NCBI RefSeq assembly: GCF_010731615.1
Contig: NZ_AP022618.1
Span: 1,984,001 to 2,048,000 of the forward strand
DNA from: Mycolicibacterium insubricum
GTDB lineage: Bacteria; Actinomycetota; Actinomycetes; Mycobacteriales; Mycobacteriaceae
Direction of reading: 5' to 3'
DNA: 64,000 nt
Numbering within the stretch: position 1 is the first letter of the stretch; each line of letters begins with the position of its first letter. Under the pieces are notes generated by a model that was given only the letters and a program-made list of their open reading frames with translations, was not told the DNA's origin and made no database searches. Shown piece after piece: positions 21,836-34,097 of the stretch. The position numbers were made by a program, and so were the translations under genes.

Positions 21836-23647
21836 ATGGAGCACGACCCCGCGGTACCGCTCGGTGACGGCGGCCCGTTCGACCCCGATGCCCTGCGGCA
21901 GCGGTACTCGGCCGAACGCGCCCGGCGGCTGCGCTCCGACGGCCTGGGCCAGTACGTCGAGATCGCCGGGCGGTTCGCGGGATTCGGCGACGACCCGTGG
22001 GCCGATCCCGGTTTCACCCGGGATCCGCTGACCGACGAGGTCGACGTCGCCATCATCGGCGCGGGTTTCGGCGGGTTGCTCACCGGCGCCCGGCTGCGCG
22101 AACTGGGCGTGCGGAACCTGCGGCTGATCGACAAGGCCGCCGACGTGGGCGGCACCTGGTACTGGAACCGCTACCCCGGAATCGCCTGCGACGTCGAGTC
22201 CTACGTGTACCTGCCGCTGCTGGAGGAACTCGGCTACCTGCCGACCGAGAAATACGTCAAGGGCGCCGAGATCCTCGCCCACTGCCAGGCCATCGCCCGG
22301 CACTACGACCTCTACCGCAACGCCTGCCTGCAGACCGAGGTCACCGAAATCCGTTGGGTCCCCGACGATTCCCGCTGGCTGATCACCACCGACCACGGTG
22401 ACGCGATTCGGGCCCGGTTCGTCTCCATGGCCAACGGCTATCTGCAGAAGCCCAAACTTCCCGGCATCGTCGGTATCTCGGAATTCGCCGGACACGCCTT
22501 CCACACCAGCCGGTGGGATTACACCTACACCGGCGCCGATCTGGAACACCTGGCCGACAAACGGGTCGGCATCGTCGGCACCGGGGCCACCGCCATCCAG
22601 TGCGTACCGAAGATCGCGCCGGCGACCGGCGAACTGTTCGTCTTCCAGCGCACCCCGTCCACCGTCGACGTGCGGGCCAACGCCCCCACCGACCCGGCCT
22701 GGGCCGCGAGCCTGCAACCGGGCTGGCAGCAGCGGCGGATCGAGAACTTCCAGCTGCTCACCGCCGGCGGCGAGGCCGACGAGGACCTGGTCGCCGACGC
22801 TTGGACCAGCCTGGCCAAGGCGATGCCGATCGCGAAGGCGGGCACCGATCCCCGGGCGTCGGCGGCCGAACTCGCCGATTTCGCCAAGATGGAGCAGATC
22901 CGGGCCCGGGTCGACGCGCTGGTCGACGACCCGGCCACGGCCGAGGGACTCAAACCCTGGTACGGCTACTACTGCAAGCGACCGTGTTTCCACGACGAGT
23001 ACCTGCAGACCTTCAACCGCGACAACGTCACCCTGGTGGACACCCGCGGCGCGGGCGTGCAGCAGATCACCCCGGCGGGCGTCCTGGTCCGCGACGACGA
23101 CGGCACCGCCACCGAATACCCGCTGGACTGCCTGATATTCGCCACCGGATTCGAGGTCGGCACCGACTACCGCCGCCGCACCGGTTTCGAGGTCATCGGC
23201 CGCGACGGGGTGACGCTGAGCGAGAAGTGGGCCGACGGTGTGCGCACCCTGCACGGGCTGCACGTCAACGGCTTCCCGAACTGCTTCATCGCCAGCATCG
23301 CGCAATCCGGGTTCACGGTGAACTTCCCGTACCTGATCGGCACCCAGGCCCGGCACACCGCGTGGGTGATCGCCTGGGCGCTGCACCACGGCGTCGACGA
23401 GATCGAGGCGACCGCCGAGGCCGAGACGGCCTGGGTCAACACCGTGCTAGACCGCTCGGTCGTCATCGCCGGCCGCCGGGAATCCTGCACGCCCGGCTAC
23501 TACAACCGGGAGGGCCAGGTCAGCGCCCGGCTGAACCAGGACAGCTACTTCTTCGGCGGCCCAACCGAATACGCCGACATCCTGGAGGCCTGGCGGGAGG
23601 CGGAGAACCTCGACGGCCTGACCGTCACCGTCCGGGGACGCCTGTGA
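21836..23647 (+). CDS. Flavin-containing Baeyer-Villiger monooxygenase
   Basis: 603 residues. FAD-binding GAGFGG is at 75-80. The Baeyer-Villiger fingerprint is complete (FAGHAFHTSRWD, matching FxGxxxHxxxW[PD]). The NADPH Rossmann motif is GIVGTGATAIQ. VGGTWYWNRYPGIACDVES is typical of the cyclohexanone/steroid monooxygenase group. It inserts oxygen beside a ketone to give an ester or lactone. The ATG at 21836 is preferred because the alternative GTG at 21818 lies inside the operator. It overlaps the aldehyde dehydrogenase start (GTGA). This pair is an insertion between the fixB and Rv3027c homologues. Confidence 0.9.
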   Translation: MEHDPAVPLGDGGPFDPDALRQRYSAERARRLRSDGLGQYVEIAGRFAGFGDDPWADPGFTRDPLTDEVDVAIIGAGFGGLLTGARLRELGVRNLRLIDKAADVGGTWYWNRYPGIACDVESYVYLPLLEELGYLPTEKYVKGAEILAHCQAIARHYDLYRNACLQTEVTEIRWVPDDSRWLITTDHGDAIRARFVSMANGYLQKPKLPGIVGISEFAGHAFHTSRWDYTYTGADLEHLADKRVGIVGTGATAIQCVPKIAPATGELFVFQRTPSTVDVRANAPTDPAWAASLQPGWQQRRIENFQLLTAGGEADEDLVADAWTSLAKAMPIAKAGTDPRASAAELADFAKMEQIRARVDALVDDPATAEGLKPWYGYYCKRPCFHDEYLQTFNRDNVTLVDTRGAGVQQITPAGVLVRDDDGTATEYPLDCLIFATGFEVGTDYRRRTGFEVIGRDGVTLSEKWADGVRTLHGLHVNGFPNCFIASIAQSGFTVNFPYLIGTQARHTAWVIAWALHHGVDEIEATAEAETAWVNTVLDRSVVIAGRRESCTPGYYNREGQVSARLNQDSYFFGGPTEYADILEAWREAENLDGLTVTVRGRL

Positions 23648-25095
23648 ACACACCCCTGCTGATCGACGGCGAGCTGGTCGCCGGATCGGCCGGGGAATTC
23701 GGCACCGTCAACCCGGCCACCGAGGAAATCCTGGGCACCGCCGCCGACGCCGACGCCGGCGACCTGGACCGGGCGATCGCCGCGGCCCGGCGGGCCTTCG
23801 ACGACACCGACTGGCCACGCGACACGGCGCTGCGCGTGGGATGCCTGCGACAGCTGCACACCGCACTGACCGACGAGATCGAGCACCTGCGGGCGATCAC
23901 CGTCGCCGAGGTCGGCGCCCCGGTATCGCTGACCTACGGCGGCCAGCTGCAGATGCCGGTGGACAGCCTGGCCTACGTCGCCGACCTCGCCGAAAACTAC
24001 TCGTGGAAAAGCGATCTCGGCGAAGCCGCGCCGTTCGGCAGACCGACGCGGCGCACCCAGGTGCGGGAGGCGACCGGGGTGGTCGGCGCGGTGACACCGT
24101 GGAACTTCCCGCACCAGCTGAACCTGGCCAAACTCGGCCCCGCGCTGGCCGCCGGCAACACCGTCGTGCTCAAGGCCGCCCCCGACACGCCCTGGTGCGC
24201 CGCCGAACTCGGCCGGATCATCGCCGAGCGCACCGACTTCCCGCCCGGCACCGTCAACATCATCACCGCCGCCGATCACGGTATCGGCGCGCAGCTGACC
24301 GCCGACCCGCGCGTCGACCTGGTGTCTTTCACCGGATCCACGGCCACCGGCCGGGCGGTGATGGCGGCGGCGTCGGCGACCGTCAAACGGGTGTTCCTGG
24401 AACTGGGCGGCAAGTCGGCCTACATCGTGCTCGACGACGCCGACCTGGGTGCGGCGTGCGCCGCGGCGGCCGCCGGGGTCGCCATGCACGCCGGCCAGGG
24501 CTGCGCGTTCACCACCCGGCTGCTGGTGCCCCGGGACCGCTACGACGAGGCGGTGGCCGCGGCGTCGGCGGCCATGGCGGGTATCGGTTTCGGCGACCCG
24601 ACCGACCCGGCCACGGTCTGCGGCCCGCTGATCTCTGCCCGACAGCGCGACCGGGTCCAGGGCTACCTGCGGCTGGCACTGGCCGAGGGCGGCCGGTTCG
24701 GCTGCGGCGGCGGGCGGCCGGCGGACCGGAGCAGCGGCTTCTACATCGAGCCGACGGTGATCGGCGGGCTGACCAACGATGCCCGGGTGGCCCGCGAGGA
24801 GATCTTCGGGCCGGTGTTGGTAGTGCTGGCCCACGACGGCGACGCCGACGCGGTGCGCATCGCCAACGATTCGCCCTACGGACTGTCCGGCGCGGTGGCC
24901 GGCGCCGACCCGGACCGGGTCGACCGGGTGGCGTCGCGGCTGCGCACCGGCACCATCAACGTCAACGGTGGCGTCTGGTACAGCGCCGACGTCCCGTTCG
25001 GCGGCTACAAGCAATCCGGTGTCGGTCGGGAGATGGGCCTGGTCGGTTTCGAGGAGTACCTGCAGACGAAGGTGATCGCCACCGGCACCGGCTGA
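23644..25095 (+). CDS. NAD(P)-dependent aldehyde dehydrogenase
   Basis: 483 residues. ALDH motifs: GVVGAVTPWNFPHQL, the general-base Glu in LELGGKSAYI and the catalytic Cys in HAGQGCAFTTR, then EEIFGPVL and PFGGYKQSG near the C-terminus. It is translated in coupling with the monooxygenase (4-nt overlap). The natural inference is that it oxidises an aldehyde arising after ester cleavage of the monooxygenase product. No esterase gene accompanies the pair. Confidence 0.92.
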   Translation: MNTPLLIDGELVAGSAGEFGTVNPATEEILGTAADADAGDLDRAIAAARRAFDDTDWPRDTALRVGCLRQLHTALTDEIEHLRAITVAEVGAPVSLTYGGQLQMPVDSLAYVADLAENYSWKSDLGEAAPFGRPTRRTQVREATGVVGAVTPWNFPHQLNLAKLGPALAAGNTVVLKAAPDTPWCAAELGRIIAERTDFPPGTVNIITAADHGIGAQLTADPRVDLVSFTGSTATGRAVMAAASATVKRVFLELGGKSAYIVLDDADLGAACAAAAAGVAMHAGQGCAFTTRLLVPRDRYDEAVAAASAAMAGIGFGDPTDPATVCGPLISARQRDRVQGYLRLALAEGGRFGCGGGRPADRSSGFYIEPTVIGGLTNDARVAREEIFGPVLVVLAHDGDADAVRIANDSPYGLSGAVAGADPDRVDRVASRLRTGTINVNGGVWYSADVPFGGYKQSGVGREMGLVGFEEYLQTKVIATGTG

Positions 25096-25200
25096 CCGCG
25101 GCGTGGGTCACACCCGCGGTCCGCGATGTTCGACAGCCCGACACGAACGCGTCACGCAGCCGATGCCGCCGGGCCGATCAGCTGCGTCACCGTGACGGCC

Positions 25201-26028
25201 ATGAGCACTGCATCTGTACTCATCGCCCCCGAATCCACCACCGCCATCTCGATCCCGCGCTACACCTTGCTGTTGTCGTCGGACCCCGAGCACATCGAGG
25301 CCGCACAGCGTCTGCGTCACCGGGTGTTCACCTGCGAACCCGGATACACCCTCGACAGCGACAGTCCCGGTTTCGAATCCGGAAGGGACGCCGACCGGTT
25401 CGACGAATACTGCGATCACCTGCTGGTCCGCGAGGACAACTCCGGTGAATTCGTCGGCTGCTACCGCATGCTGCCCCCGCCGGGCGCCATCGCCGCCGGC
25501 GGCCTCTACACCGCAACGGAATTCGACGTCACCGAGCTCGATGTACTGCGCCCCTCGATGGTCGAGATGGGCCGCGCCGTGGTGCGCGACGACCACCGCA
25601 ACGGTGCCGTCGTACTGCTGATGTGGGGCGGAATCCTGGCCTACCTGGACCGCAGCGGCTACGACTTCGTCACCGGCTGCGTCTCGGTGCCCATCGCCGG
25701 AGACGACGGCGAACCGCCGGCCACCCGGATCCGCGGCGTGCGTGACTTCGTGAAACGCCGGCACGCCAGCGAATACACCATGCACCCGTACCGGCCGGTC
25801 GTCATCGACGGCAAGGCGCTCGACGAGATCGAGGCGCCCGCCCGGGTCACCGTGCCGCCGCTGATGCGCGGATACCTGAGGTTGGGCGCCAAGGTGTGTG
25901 GGGATCCCGCCCACGACCCGGACTTCGGTGTCGGCGACTTCCCGGCGCTGCTGGACAAACGCCACGCCGACGTTCGCTACCTCAAGCGGCTGCGTTCGGC
26001 GGGCGCGGCCGCGGCGGATGCCCGGTGA
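25201..26028 (+). CDS. GNAT-like N-acyltransferase (OlsB-type, Rv3027c-like)
   Basis: 275 residues. The acetyltransferase core resembles the OlsB/autoinducer-synthase group: RLRHRVFTCEPGY, DRFDEYCDHLLVRE and EMGRAVVRDDHRNGAVVLLMWGG. OlsB proteins N-acylate ornithine with a 3-hydroxyacyl-ACP to form lyso-ornithine lipid. The neighbour, overlapping by 4 nt, is a PlsC-type acyltransferase as expected for the second step. The ornithine-lipid assignment is inference from this pairing. The start ATG at 25201 avoids a non-conserved leader. Confidence 0.8.
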   Translation: MSTASVLIAPESTTAISIPRYTLLLSSDPEHIEAAQRLRHRVFTCEPGYTLDSDSPGFESGRDADRFDEYCDHLLVREDNSGEFVGCYRMLPPPGAIAAGGLYTATEFDVTELDVLRPSMVEMGRAVVRDDHRNGAVVLLMWGGILAYLDRSGYDFVTGCVSVPIAGDDGEPPATRIRGVRDFVKRRHASEYTMHPYRPVVIDGKALDEIEAPARVTVPPLMRGYLRLGAKVCGDPAHDPDFGVGDFPALLDKRHADVRYLKRLRSAGAAAADAR

Positions 26029-26897
26029 ACGCCGCGAACCCCTGGGTGCCCCAGGCACCGTGTGACACCGGGTGCCTGCACGCCGGCACCGACCCCTCCG
26101 GCAACCGAGCCGCCCGGGCCTGGCGGATCACCCTGCGAACCGCCGCGCTGCTGATCCTGGCGCCGGGACTGCCGCTACTGCCGCTGGCCGGCCTGCTCGG
26201 CCCCGGCCGGCCGCACGTCCAGCGCGCCTACTGCCGGCTGGTGCTGCGGGCACTCGGGGTGCGGGTCACCGTCACCGGCGGGGTGATCCGCAACCTGCGC
26301 GGGGTGCTGGTGGTCGGCAACCACACCTCCTGGGCGGACATCTTCGCCGTCGGCGCGGTGCTGCCCGGCACCTTCGTCGCCAAGGCCGAGATGGTCGGCT
26401 GGCCCGGCCTGGGCCAGCTGGCCCGGATGCTGCGGGTCATCCCGATCGAGCGCGGCAGCCTGCGGGAACTACCCACCGTGGTCGCCACCGTTGCGCACCG
26501 GCTGCGGGCGGGCAAGACCGTGGTGGCCTTCCCCGAAGGCACCACCTGGTGCGGCCTGGCGCACGGCCGGTTCGCCCCGGCGCTGTTCCAGGCGGCCGTG
26601 GACGCCCGTCGCCCGGTCCAGCCGCTGCGGGTGACCTACCGCCATCGCGACGGCCGGGTGTCCACTGCGGCGGCCTACATCGGCGAGGACACCTTGGGCG
26701 CCTCGATCAAGCGGCTGATGACCGCCCGGTTCACCGTCGCGCACCTGCACGTCGGCGAGTTGCTGCTGCCCGATGTGGGCCGTCGCGCCCTGGCGGCGCG
26801 AGCCCAGGCCGAGGTCACCGGCACCACAAGCACCACAAATACCACCGGCATCAACTGCATCACGGTCACCGCCCGGCACGCCGCGCTGGCGGCCTGA
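26025..26897 (+). CDS. PlsC-type 1-acyl-glycerol-3-phosphate (or lyso-ornithine-lipid) acyltransferase
   Basis: 290 residues. One or two membrane-associated hydrophobic helices ([18 protein letters not shown]) precede the acyltransferase motif NHTSWAD (HX4D). FVAKAEM, GSLRELP and the FPEGTTW block follow. It is GTG-started, overlapping the OlsB-like stop (GTGA). It may act on lysophosphatidate or on the product of the partner enzyme. Rv3026c occupies the same place. A threonine-rich tail ([11 protein letters not shown]) is unusual. Confidence 0.85.
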   Translation: MNAANPWVPQAPCDTGCLHAGTDPSGNRAARAWRITLRTAALLILAPGLPLLPLAGLLGPGRPHVQRAYCRLVLRALGVRVTVTGGVIRNLRGVLVVGNHTSWADIFAVGAVLPGTFVAKAEMVGWPGLGQLARMLRVIPIERGSLRELPTVVATVAHRLRAGKTVVAFPEGTTWCGLAHGRFAPALFQAAVDARRPVQPLRVTYRHRDGRVSTAAAYIGEDTLGASIKRLMTARFTVAHLHVGELLLPDVGRRALAARAQAEVTGTTSTTNTTGINCITVTARHAALAA

Positions 26898-26946
26898 CCG
26901 GCGAGGTCCGGCCGGCCGGGCGCCTGCCGGTATCCTGGGAACCGCT

Positions 26947-28143
26947 ATGACGCCCGCCCGTCCGGTCTATCTGGACCACGCCGCCACCACCCCGATGCAT
27001 CCGCAAGCCATCGAGGCGATGACGGCGGTGCTGGGCACCGTCGGCAACGCCTCGGCGCTGCACGGGGCGGGCCGGTCGGCCCGGCGCCGGCTGGAGGAGG
27101 CCCGCGAGCAACTCGCCGCCGCCCTCGGGGCCCGCCCGTCGGAAGTCATCTTCACCGCCGGCGGTACCGAGAGTGACAATCTCGCCGTCAAGGGCATCTT
27201 CTGGGCCCGCCGCGCAGCCGACCCGCGGCGCCGGCGCATCGTGTGCACGGCCGTCGAACACCACGCCGTCGCCGACGCGGTGGAATGGTTGGCTGCTCAC
27301 GAGGGCGCCGTGATCACCGTGCTGCCCACCGGGGCCGACGGCTCGGTGCATCCGGACGCGCTGCGCACGGTACTGACCGAGCACGACGACGTCGCCCTGG
27401 TCACCGCGATGTGGGCCAACAACGAAGTCGGAACCGTTTTACCGGTGGCCGAACTGGCCGCGGTGGCAGCAGAATTCGGTGTGCCGATGCACAGTGACGC
27501 GGTGCAGGCGATCGGCGCGCTACCGGTGGACTTCGCCGCCGTCCGATTGGCGGCGGTCAGCCTGAGCGCACACAAGTTCGGCGGGCCGATCGGCATCGGC
27601 GCGCTGCTGCTGCGCCGCGACATCGCCTGTGTGCCACTGACGCACGGCGGCGGCCAGGAGCGCGACGTGCGTTCGGGCACCCCCGATGTGGCGTCGGCGG
27701 TGGCGATGGCGGTGGCCGCGCAGATCGCCGTCGATGGCCTGGACGCGTACCGCGGGCGCATCGGCGGGCTGCGCGACCGGCTGATCGACGGTGTGCTGTC
27801 GAGCATCGACGACGTGGTGCTCAACGGCGCCGCCGGCACGGCCCGGCTACCGGGCAACGCGCACTTCACCTTCCGCGGCTGCGAAGGCGACTCCTTGCTG
27901 ATGCTGTTGGACGCCAACGGAATCGAATGCTCCACCGGATCGGCGTGCACCGCCGGGGTGGCCCGGCCGTCGCACGTGCTGCTGGCCATGGGCGCCGACC
28001 CGGAGACCGCCCGCGGTTCGCTGCGACTGACCCTGGGGCACACCAGCACCGACGCCGACGTCGACGCCGCGCTCACGGCGCTGCCACCCGTGGTGGAGCG
28101 CGCCCGGCACGCCGCGCTGGCCGGTGCGGGAGGTTGGCTGTGA
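26947..28143 (+). CDS. iscS: Cysteine desulfurase
   Basis: 398 residues, PLP-dependent. [12 protein letters not shown] opens the protein. The PLP-binding lysine lies in [10 protein letters not shown], and the active-site cysteine is in [11 protein letters not shown]. It supplies persulfide sulfur, here most directly to MnmA for tRNA thiolation, whose gene overlaps its stop by one base (TGATG). A TATCCT element 11 nt upstream of the ATG suggests a very short leader. Confidence 0.95.
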   Translation: MTPARPVYLDHAATTPMHPQAIEAMTAVLGTVGNASALHGAGRSARRRLEEAREQLAAALGARPSEVIFTAGGTESDNLAVKGIFWARRAADPRRRRIVCTAVEHHAVADAVEWLAAHEGAVITVLPTGADGSVHPDALRTVLTEHDDVALVTAMWANNEVGTVLPVAELAAVAAEFGVPMHSDAVQAIGALPVDFAAVRLAAVSLSAHKFGGPIGIGALLLRRDIACVPLTHGGGQERDVRSGTPDVASAVAMAVAAQIAVDGLDAYRGRIGGLRDRLIDGVLSSIDDVVLNGAAGTARLPGNAHFTFRGCEGDSLLMLLDANGIECSTGSACTAGVARPSHVLLAMGADPETARGSLRLTLGHTSTDADVDAALTALPPVVERARHAALAGAGGWL

Positions 28144-29216
28144 TGCGTGTTCTGGTCGCCATGAGTGGCGGGGTGGATTCCTCGGTGGCAGCGGCCCGGC
28201 TGGTCGATGCCGGCCACGACGTTGTCGGCGTGCACCTGGCATTGTCCACCGCACCGGGCACCCTGCGCAGCGGATCCCGCGGCTGCTGCTCGAAGGAGGA
28301 CGCCAATGACGCCCGCCGCGTCGGCGACGTCCTCGGGATCCCTTTCTACGTCTGGGATTTCGCCGACCGGTTCAAGGCCGAGGTGATCGACGACTTCGTC
28401 GACGCCTACGCCCGCGGCGAGACCCCCAACCCGTGCGTACGGTGCAACGAGCGGATCAAGTTCTCCGCGCTGGCCGCCCGGGCGGTGGCACTCGGCTTCG
28501 ACGCCCTGGCCACCGGCCACTACGCCCGGCTCGGCGAGGGCCGGCTGCGCCGCGCCGTCGACGCCGACAAGGACCAGTCCTATGTGCTGGCGGTGCTGAC
28601 CGCCGAGCAGCTGCGCCGGTCACTGTTCCCGATCGGCGACAGCCCCAAATCCGTGATCCGCGCCGAGGCCGCCGCCCGCGGCCTGCTCACCGCGGACAAG
28701 CCTGACAGCCACGACATCTGCTTCATCCCGTCGGGGGATACCCGCGCGTTCCTGGGCGAGCGGATCGGGGTGCGCCCGGGCGCGGTCGTCGACGCGACGG
28801 GCACCGTCCTCGCCGAGCACGACGGCGTCCACGGCTTCACCATCGGCCAGCGCAAAGGTCTGGGCATTGCCGGCCCCGGCCCCGACGGCAACCCGCGCTA
28901 CGTCACCGGTATCGACGCCGCCACCGGCACCGTGCGGGTCGGAACCGCGCAGGACCTCGAGGTCGTCGAGCTGACCGGCCACGATCCGGTTTTCACCTCC
29001 GGTAACCCGCTGGCCGGCCCGGTCGAGGGCCAGATCCAGGTGCGCGCGCACGGCGGCATCACCGACTGCGTCGTCGAGATTGTCGACGGGGCGCTGCGGG
29101 CCCGGCTGCGCCGGCCGCTGCGCGGGGTGGCGCCGGGTCAGACCATGGTGTTCTACCGTCCGGATCCCGACGGTGACGAGGTGCTGGCCAGCGCCACCAT
29201 CGGCGCCACCGGCTGA
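28143..29216 (+). CDS. mnmA: tRNA-specific 2-thiouridylase
   Basis: 357 residues. The PP-loop [10 protein letters not shown], the catalytic Cys pair in NPCVRCN and in [13 protein letters not shown], and the C-terminal MnmA beta-barrel are visible. It thiolates U34 of tRNA-Lys/Glu/Gln with sulfur relayed from IscS. It lies directly after iscS. In M. tuberculosis the lpqA/esx/PPE block lies between this gene and the next; it is absent here. Confidence 0.95.
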   Translation: MRVLVAMSGGVDSSVAAARLVDAGHDVVGVHLALSTAPGTLRSGSRGCCSKEDANDARRVGDVLGIPFYVWDFADRFKAEVIDDFVDAYARGETPNPCVRCNERIKFSALAARAVALGFDALATGHYARLGEGRLRRAVDADKDQSYVLAVLTAEQLRRSLFPIGDSPKSVIRAEAAARGLLTADKPDSHDICFIPSGDTRAFLGERIGVRPGAVVDATGTVLAEHDGVHGFTIGQRKGLGIAGPGPDGNPRYVTGIDAATGTVRVGTAQDLEVVELTGHDPVFTSGNPLAGPVEGQIQVRAHGGITDCVVEIVDGALRARLRRPLRGVAPGQTMVFYRPDPDGDEVLASATIGATG

Positions 29217-29249
29217 CCCGGCCCGGCGAACGTCGCCTACGGTTGCCCG

Positions 29250-30260
29250 GTGAGCATCTTCGCGACCGCCACCGCCATCGGGTCCTGGCCGGGCACCTCC
29301 GCGCGCCACGCCGCCGAGGTTGTCGTGGGGGAGTTGCATTCCCTGACGCCGCTGCCGGAACTGCCCGCCCGCGGGGTGGGTGCGGACCTGATCGGCCGGG
29401 CGGGTGCACTGCTGGTGGACATCTTCATCGACACCACCCCGCGCGGATACCGGCTGGCGGCCCGTCCCGGTGCGGTCACCCGCCGCGCGGGGGCGCTGCT
29501 GCGCGAGGATCTCGACGCCCTGGAGGAGGCCTGGGAGAAGGCCGGCCTGCGCGGCAGCGGACGCCCGGTCAAGATCGCCGCCCCCGGTCCGATCACCCTG
29601 GCCGCGGAGCTGGAACTCGGTGGCGGGCACCGGGCGATCACCGATCGCTCGGCGGTGCGTGACCTGACCGACTCGCTGGCCGAGGGGGTCGCCGGCCGGG
29701 TGGCCGAGCTGGCCCGGCGGCTGGAGACGACGGTCGTCGTTCAGCTCGACGAACCGTCGCTGCCGATGGCGCTGGCCGGTCGGCTGGCCGGCGTCACCGC
29801 GCTCTCGGCCGTGCACCCGATCGACGCGCCGGTCGCGGTGGAGCTTCTCGACACCTGCGCCGCGGCCATCGGCACTCCGATCGCGGTGCACTGCTGCGCG
29901 ACCGATATCCCGTGGGAAGTCTTGCAGCGCAGCCGAATCGACGCCGCATCGGTGGATGTGACGACGCTCGACGCCGCCGACCTCGACGGGCTCGGCACGT
30001 TCGTCGACGGCGGTCGCACGGTGCTGCTCGGGGTGGTCCCGGCGACCGCGCCGGCTCACCGTCCACACGCCGAGCAGGTGGCCGCCGCGGCGGCCGAGGT
30101 CACCGACCGGCTGGGCTTCGCCCGCTCGGTGCTCGCCGAGCGGATCGGCATCACCCCGGCGTGCGGCCTGGCCGGCGCCACCGAGGCCTGGGCGCGCACC
30201 GCGATCGAGCTGTGCCAGCGGGTCGCCGACGGGATCGCCACCGACCCCGACTCGGCGTGA
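29250..30260 (+). CDS. MetE C-terminal-domain-like protein (Rv3015c-like)
   Basis: 336 residues resembling the cobalamin-independent methionine synthase barrel: TAIGSWPG at the start, IAAPGPITLA, QLDEPSLP and AVHCCATD (His-Cys as in the zinc site) with GITPACGLAG near the end. It is far shorter than MetE and lacks the N-terminal barrel, so it may use another methyl donor or a different thiol. A TACGGT element ends 7 nt before the GTG start, indicating a leaderless transcript. Confidence 0.82.
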   Translation: MSIFATATAIGSWPGTSARHAAEVVVGELHSLTPLPELPARGVGADLIGRAGALLVDIFIDTTPRGYRLAARPGAVTRRAGALLREDLDALEEAWEKAGLRGSGRPVKIAAPGPITLAAELELGGGHRAITDRSAVRDLTDSLAEGVAGRVAELARRLETTVVVQLDEPSLPMALAGRLAGVTALSAVHPIDAPVAVELLDTCAAAIGTPIAVHCCATDIPWEVLQRSRIDAASVDVTTLDAADLDGLGTFVDGGRTVLLGVVPATAPAHRPHAEQVAAAAAEVTDRLGFARSVLAERIGITPACGLAGATEAWARTAIELCQRVADGIATDPDSA

Positions 30261-30266
30261 GGCCGG

Positions 30267-30674
30267 TCAGTCGCCGGTCGCGGCGTCGAGCTGTTTGATC
30301 AGGCGTTTGGCGGCGGTCAGCCGGTAGGACGCGTCGATGAGCTCGCCGACCTCGGTCCAGTCCACCGGCGCGGCGTCGAAATCCAGGCCGAGCCAGCCGA
30401 ACGGGCCGACATAGGCCGGGAAGAAGAACCTGCGGTCCTGCTCCAGCGCCGTGCGCTCGGACTCGTCGACCTTGAACAGCACGCTGTGCGGGACCGGGGT
30501 CATGGAGGTTCCCGGGTTGCGGATGTTGCCGCCGTAGATGGCGAACATCTTCGGCACGCAGAACGACGGCCGGCCGTGGGCGATCTTCTCGAAAGCCTCG
30601 GGCAGGCCCAGGGCGATGCGGCGCACCTCGGCCAGGCCCGGATCGTCGTCGGAGAACATGATCGGGTGCGGCAT
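30267..30674 (-). CDS. MmcQ/YjbR family protein
   Basis: 135 residues with the YjbR DNA-binding-like fold: DDPGLAEVRRIALGLPEAFEK, then GRPSFCVPKMFA and LIDASYRLTAAKRLIKQLD. Proteins of this family are small cytosolic alpha/beta proteins of unknown role. It is convergent with the MetE-like gene (6 bp) and divergent from ligA. It is an addition relative to M. tuberculosis, where Rv3015c and ligA adjoin. Confidence 0.8.
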   Translation of the reverse strand: MPHPIMFSDDDPGLAEVRRIALGLPEAFEKIAHGRPSFCVPKMFAIYGGNIRNPGTSMTPVPHSVLFKVDESERTALEQDRRFFFPAYVGPFGWLGLDFDAAPVDWTEVGELIDASYRLTAAKRLIKQLDAATGD

Positions 30675-30717
30675 GGCACCAGGGTATGGCCGGGGAGCCG
30701 GGCCGGCGAGAGGTTAG

Positions 30718-32808
<2,091 letters not shown>

Positions 32809-32932
32809 GCCGGAGTCCGGCTAGACCCATTTGGTGTGATCGGGGCCGGTGCGGTGCCTTTAAACTTGCTGCAGACCGCACGTGGCGCGCTGCTCACGGC
32901 ATTGCCGCGGCCAATTGATGAGGGGTAGGACC

Positions 32933-34087
32933 TTGACCAACATTCCTGGTGGGCCCGGTGCGCAGTACCCGGGCGGCGGCCCGATGGAGAACCCGTCCGG
33001 TGGTGCCGTCGAATACCCCGACGCCGCCTGGGCCGGGGCTGAGGCGCCGCCGCAGTCGGCGTGGGTGCCTGGCGCCGCGGGACCGGTCAGCGCCGGTGCG
33101 CCGCTGCCGCCGGCCGGTGGCTGGGCTCCGGCCGCGGCCCCGGCCAAGTCGAAGAAACCGCTGATCATCGGTGGTGTGATCGGCGCGGTGCTACTGCTGG
33201 TGATCGTCGGCGTCATCATCGTGGTCAACGTTTCCGGCGGCTCCAAGAGCAGCGCCGGCGACGCCATGCGCGGCTACCTGGAGGCGCTGGCCCGCGGTGA
33301 CGCCAAGGCCGCCCTGTCCTTCAGCAACGATGAGCCCGGCGAGAAGGAATTCCTGACCGACGAGATCCTGAAGAAGCAGATCGAGCATTCGCCGATCACC
33401 GACATCAAGATCCTCAACGACGACTCCAGCTACGGCATGGCGCGGGTGCACGTGTCGGCGAAATTCGGTGACAAGGTCTCCGACGAGACCATCTCGATGA
33501 AGAAGTCCGGCAACGACTGGAAGCTGGACAACGCGGCGATCAAGATCGAGCCGAAGAGCTACGGGGTCAACGACGACGCGAACAAGACGCTCACGCTGTT
33601 CGGCAAGCCCGTCGCCGACCACACCACCTACGTCTTCCCGGGCTGGCAGGACTGGGGCAGCAGCAACGACAACCTGGAGGTGACCTCCGAGCCGATGCTG
33701 CTCAACGGCCTGGGCTACTTCAGCTTCAGCAGCGCCAAGATCGACTTCAAGCTCAGTGAATCCGGCACCAAGTCCGTCAAGAACGCGATCGTCGCGGCGA
33801 TCCAGGCGTGTGTGGCGTCCACCGACCTGGAGCCGACGGGCTGCCCGCAGCGCATCTACTCCTACCGCGCCGCGCCCAATACCGCGGCATGGAGCATGCC
33901 CGACCTTTCGCCGATGAAGCTGGAGTCGTTCTCCAGCTACTCGATGGAGGTGCGATTCTCCGGGAACCTGACCTTCCCGGTGACCTACCGGACCACCAGC
34001 GGCGACACGAAATCCGATTCGGACAACGCGCTGACCTGGGGCAAGGTCGACATCACCCAGTCTCCGCTGCGCGCCACGTTCCGCTGA
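32933..34087 (+). CDS. Single-pass membrane protein with Gly/Pro-rich cytoplasmic tail (DUF4878-like)
   Basis: 384 residues from a TTG preceded by AGGGGTAGGA. The first 70 residues are Gly/Pro/Ala-rich (GGPGAQYPGGGP). KKPLIIGGVIGAVLLLVIVG is a transmembrane helix. The exported part begins like a DUF4878/nuclear-transport-factor-2 domain (SAGDAMRGYLEALARGDAKA), then a second beta-rich domain with two cysteines (IQACVAS, PTGCPQR). Function unknown. It lies between ligA and the ACT gene, adjacent genes in M. tuberculosis. Confidence 0.78.
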   Translation: MTNIPGGPGAQYPGGGPMENPSGGAVEYPDAAWAGAEAPPQSAWVPGAAGPVSAGAPLPPAGGWAPAAAPAKSKKPLIIGGVIGAVLLLVIVGVIIVVNVSGGSKSSAGDAMRGYLEALARGDAKAALSFSNDEPGEKEFLTDEILKKQIEHSPITDIKILNDDSSYGMARVHVSAKFGDKVSDETISMKKSGNDWKLDNAAIKIEPKSYGVNDDANKTLTLFGKPVADHTTYVFPGWQDWGSSNDNLEVTSEPMLLNGLGYFSFSSAKIDFKLSESGTKSVKNAIVAAIQACVASTDLEPTGCPQRIYSYRAAPNTAAWSMPDLSPMKLESFSSYSMEVRFSGNLTFPVTYRTTSGDTKSDSDNALTWGKVDITQSPLRATFR

Positions 34088-34097
34088 CCCGGTGAGC

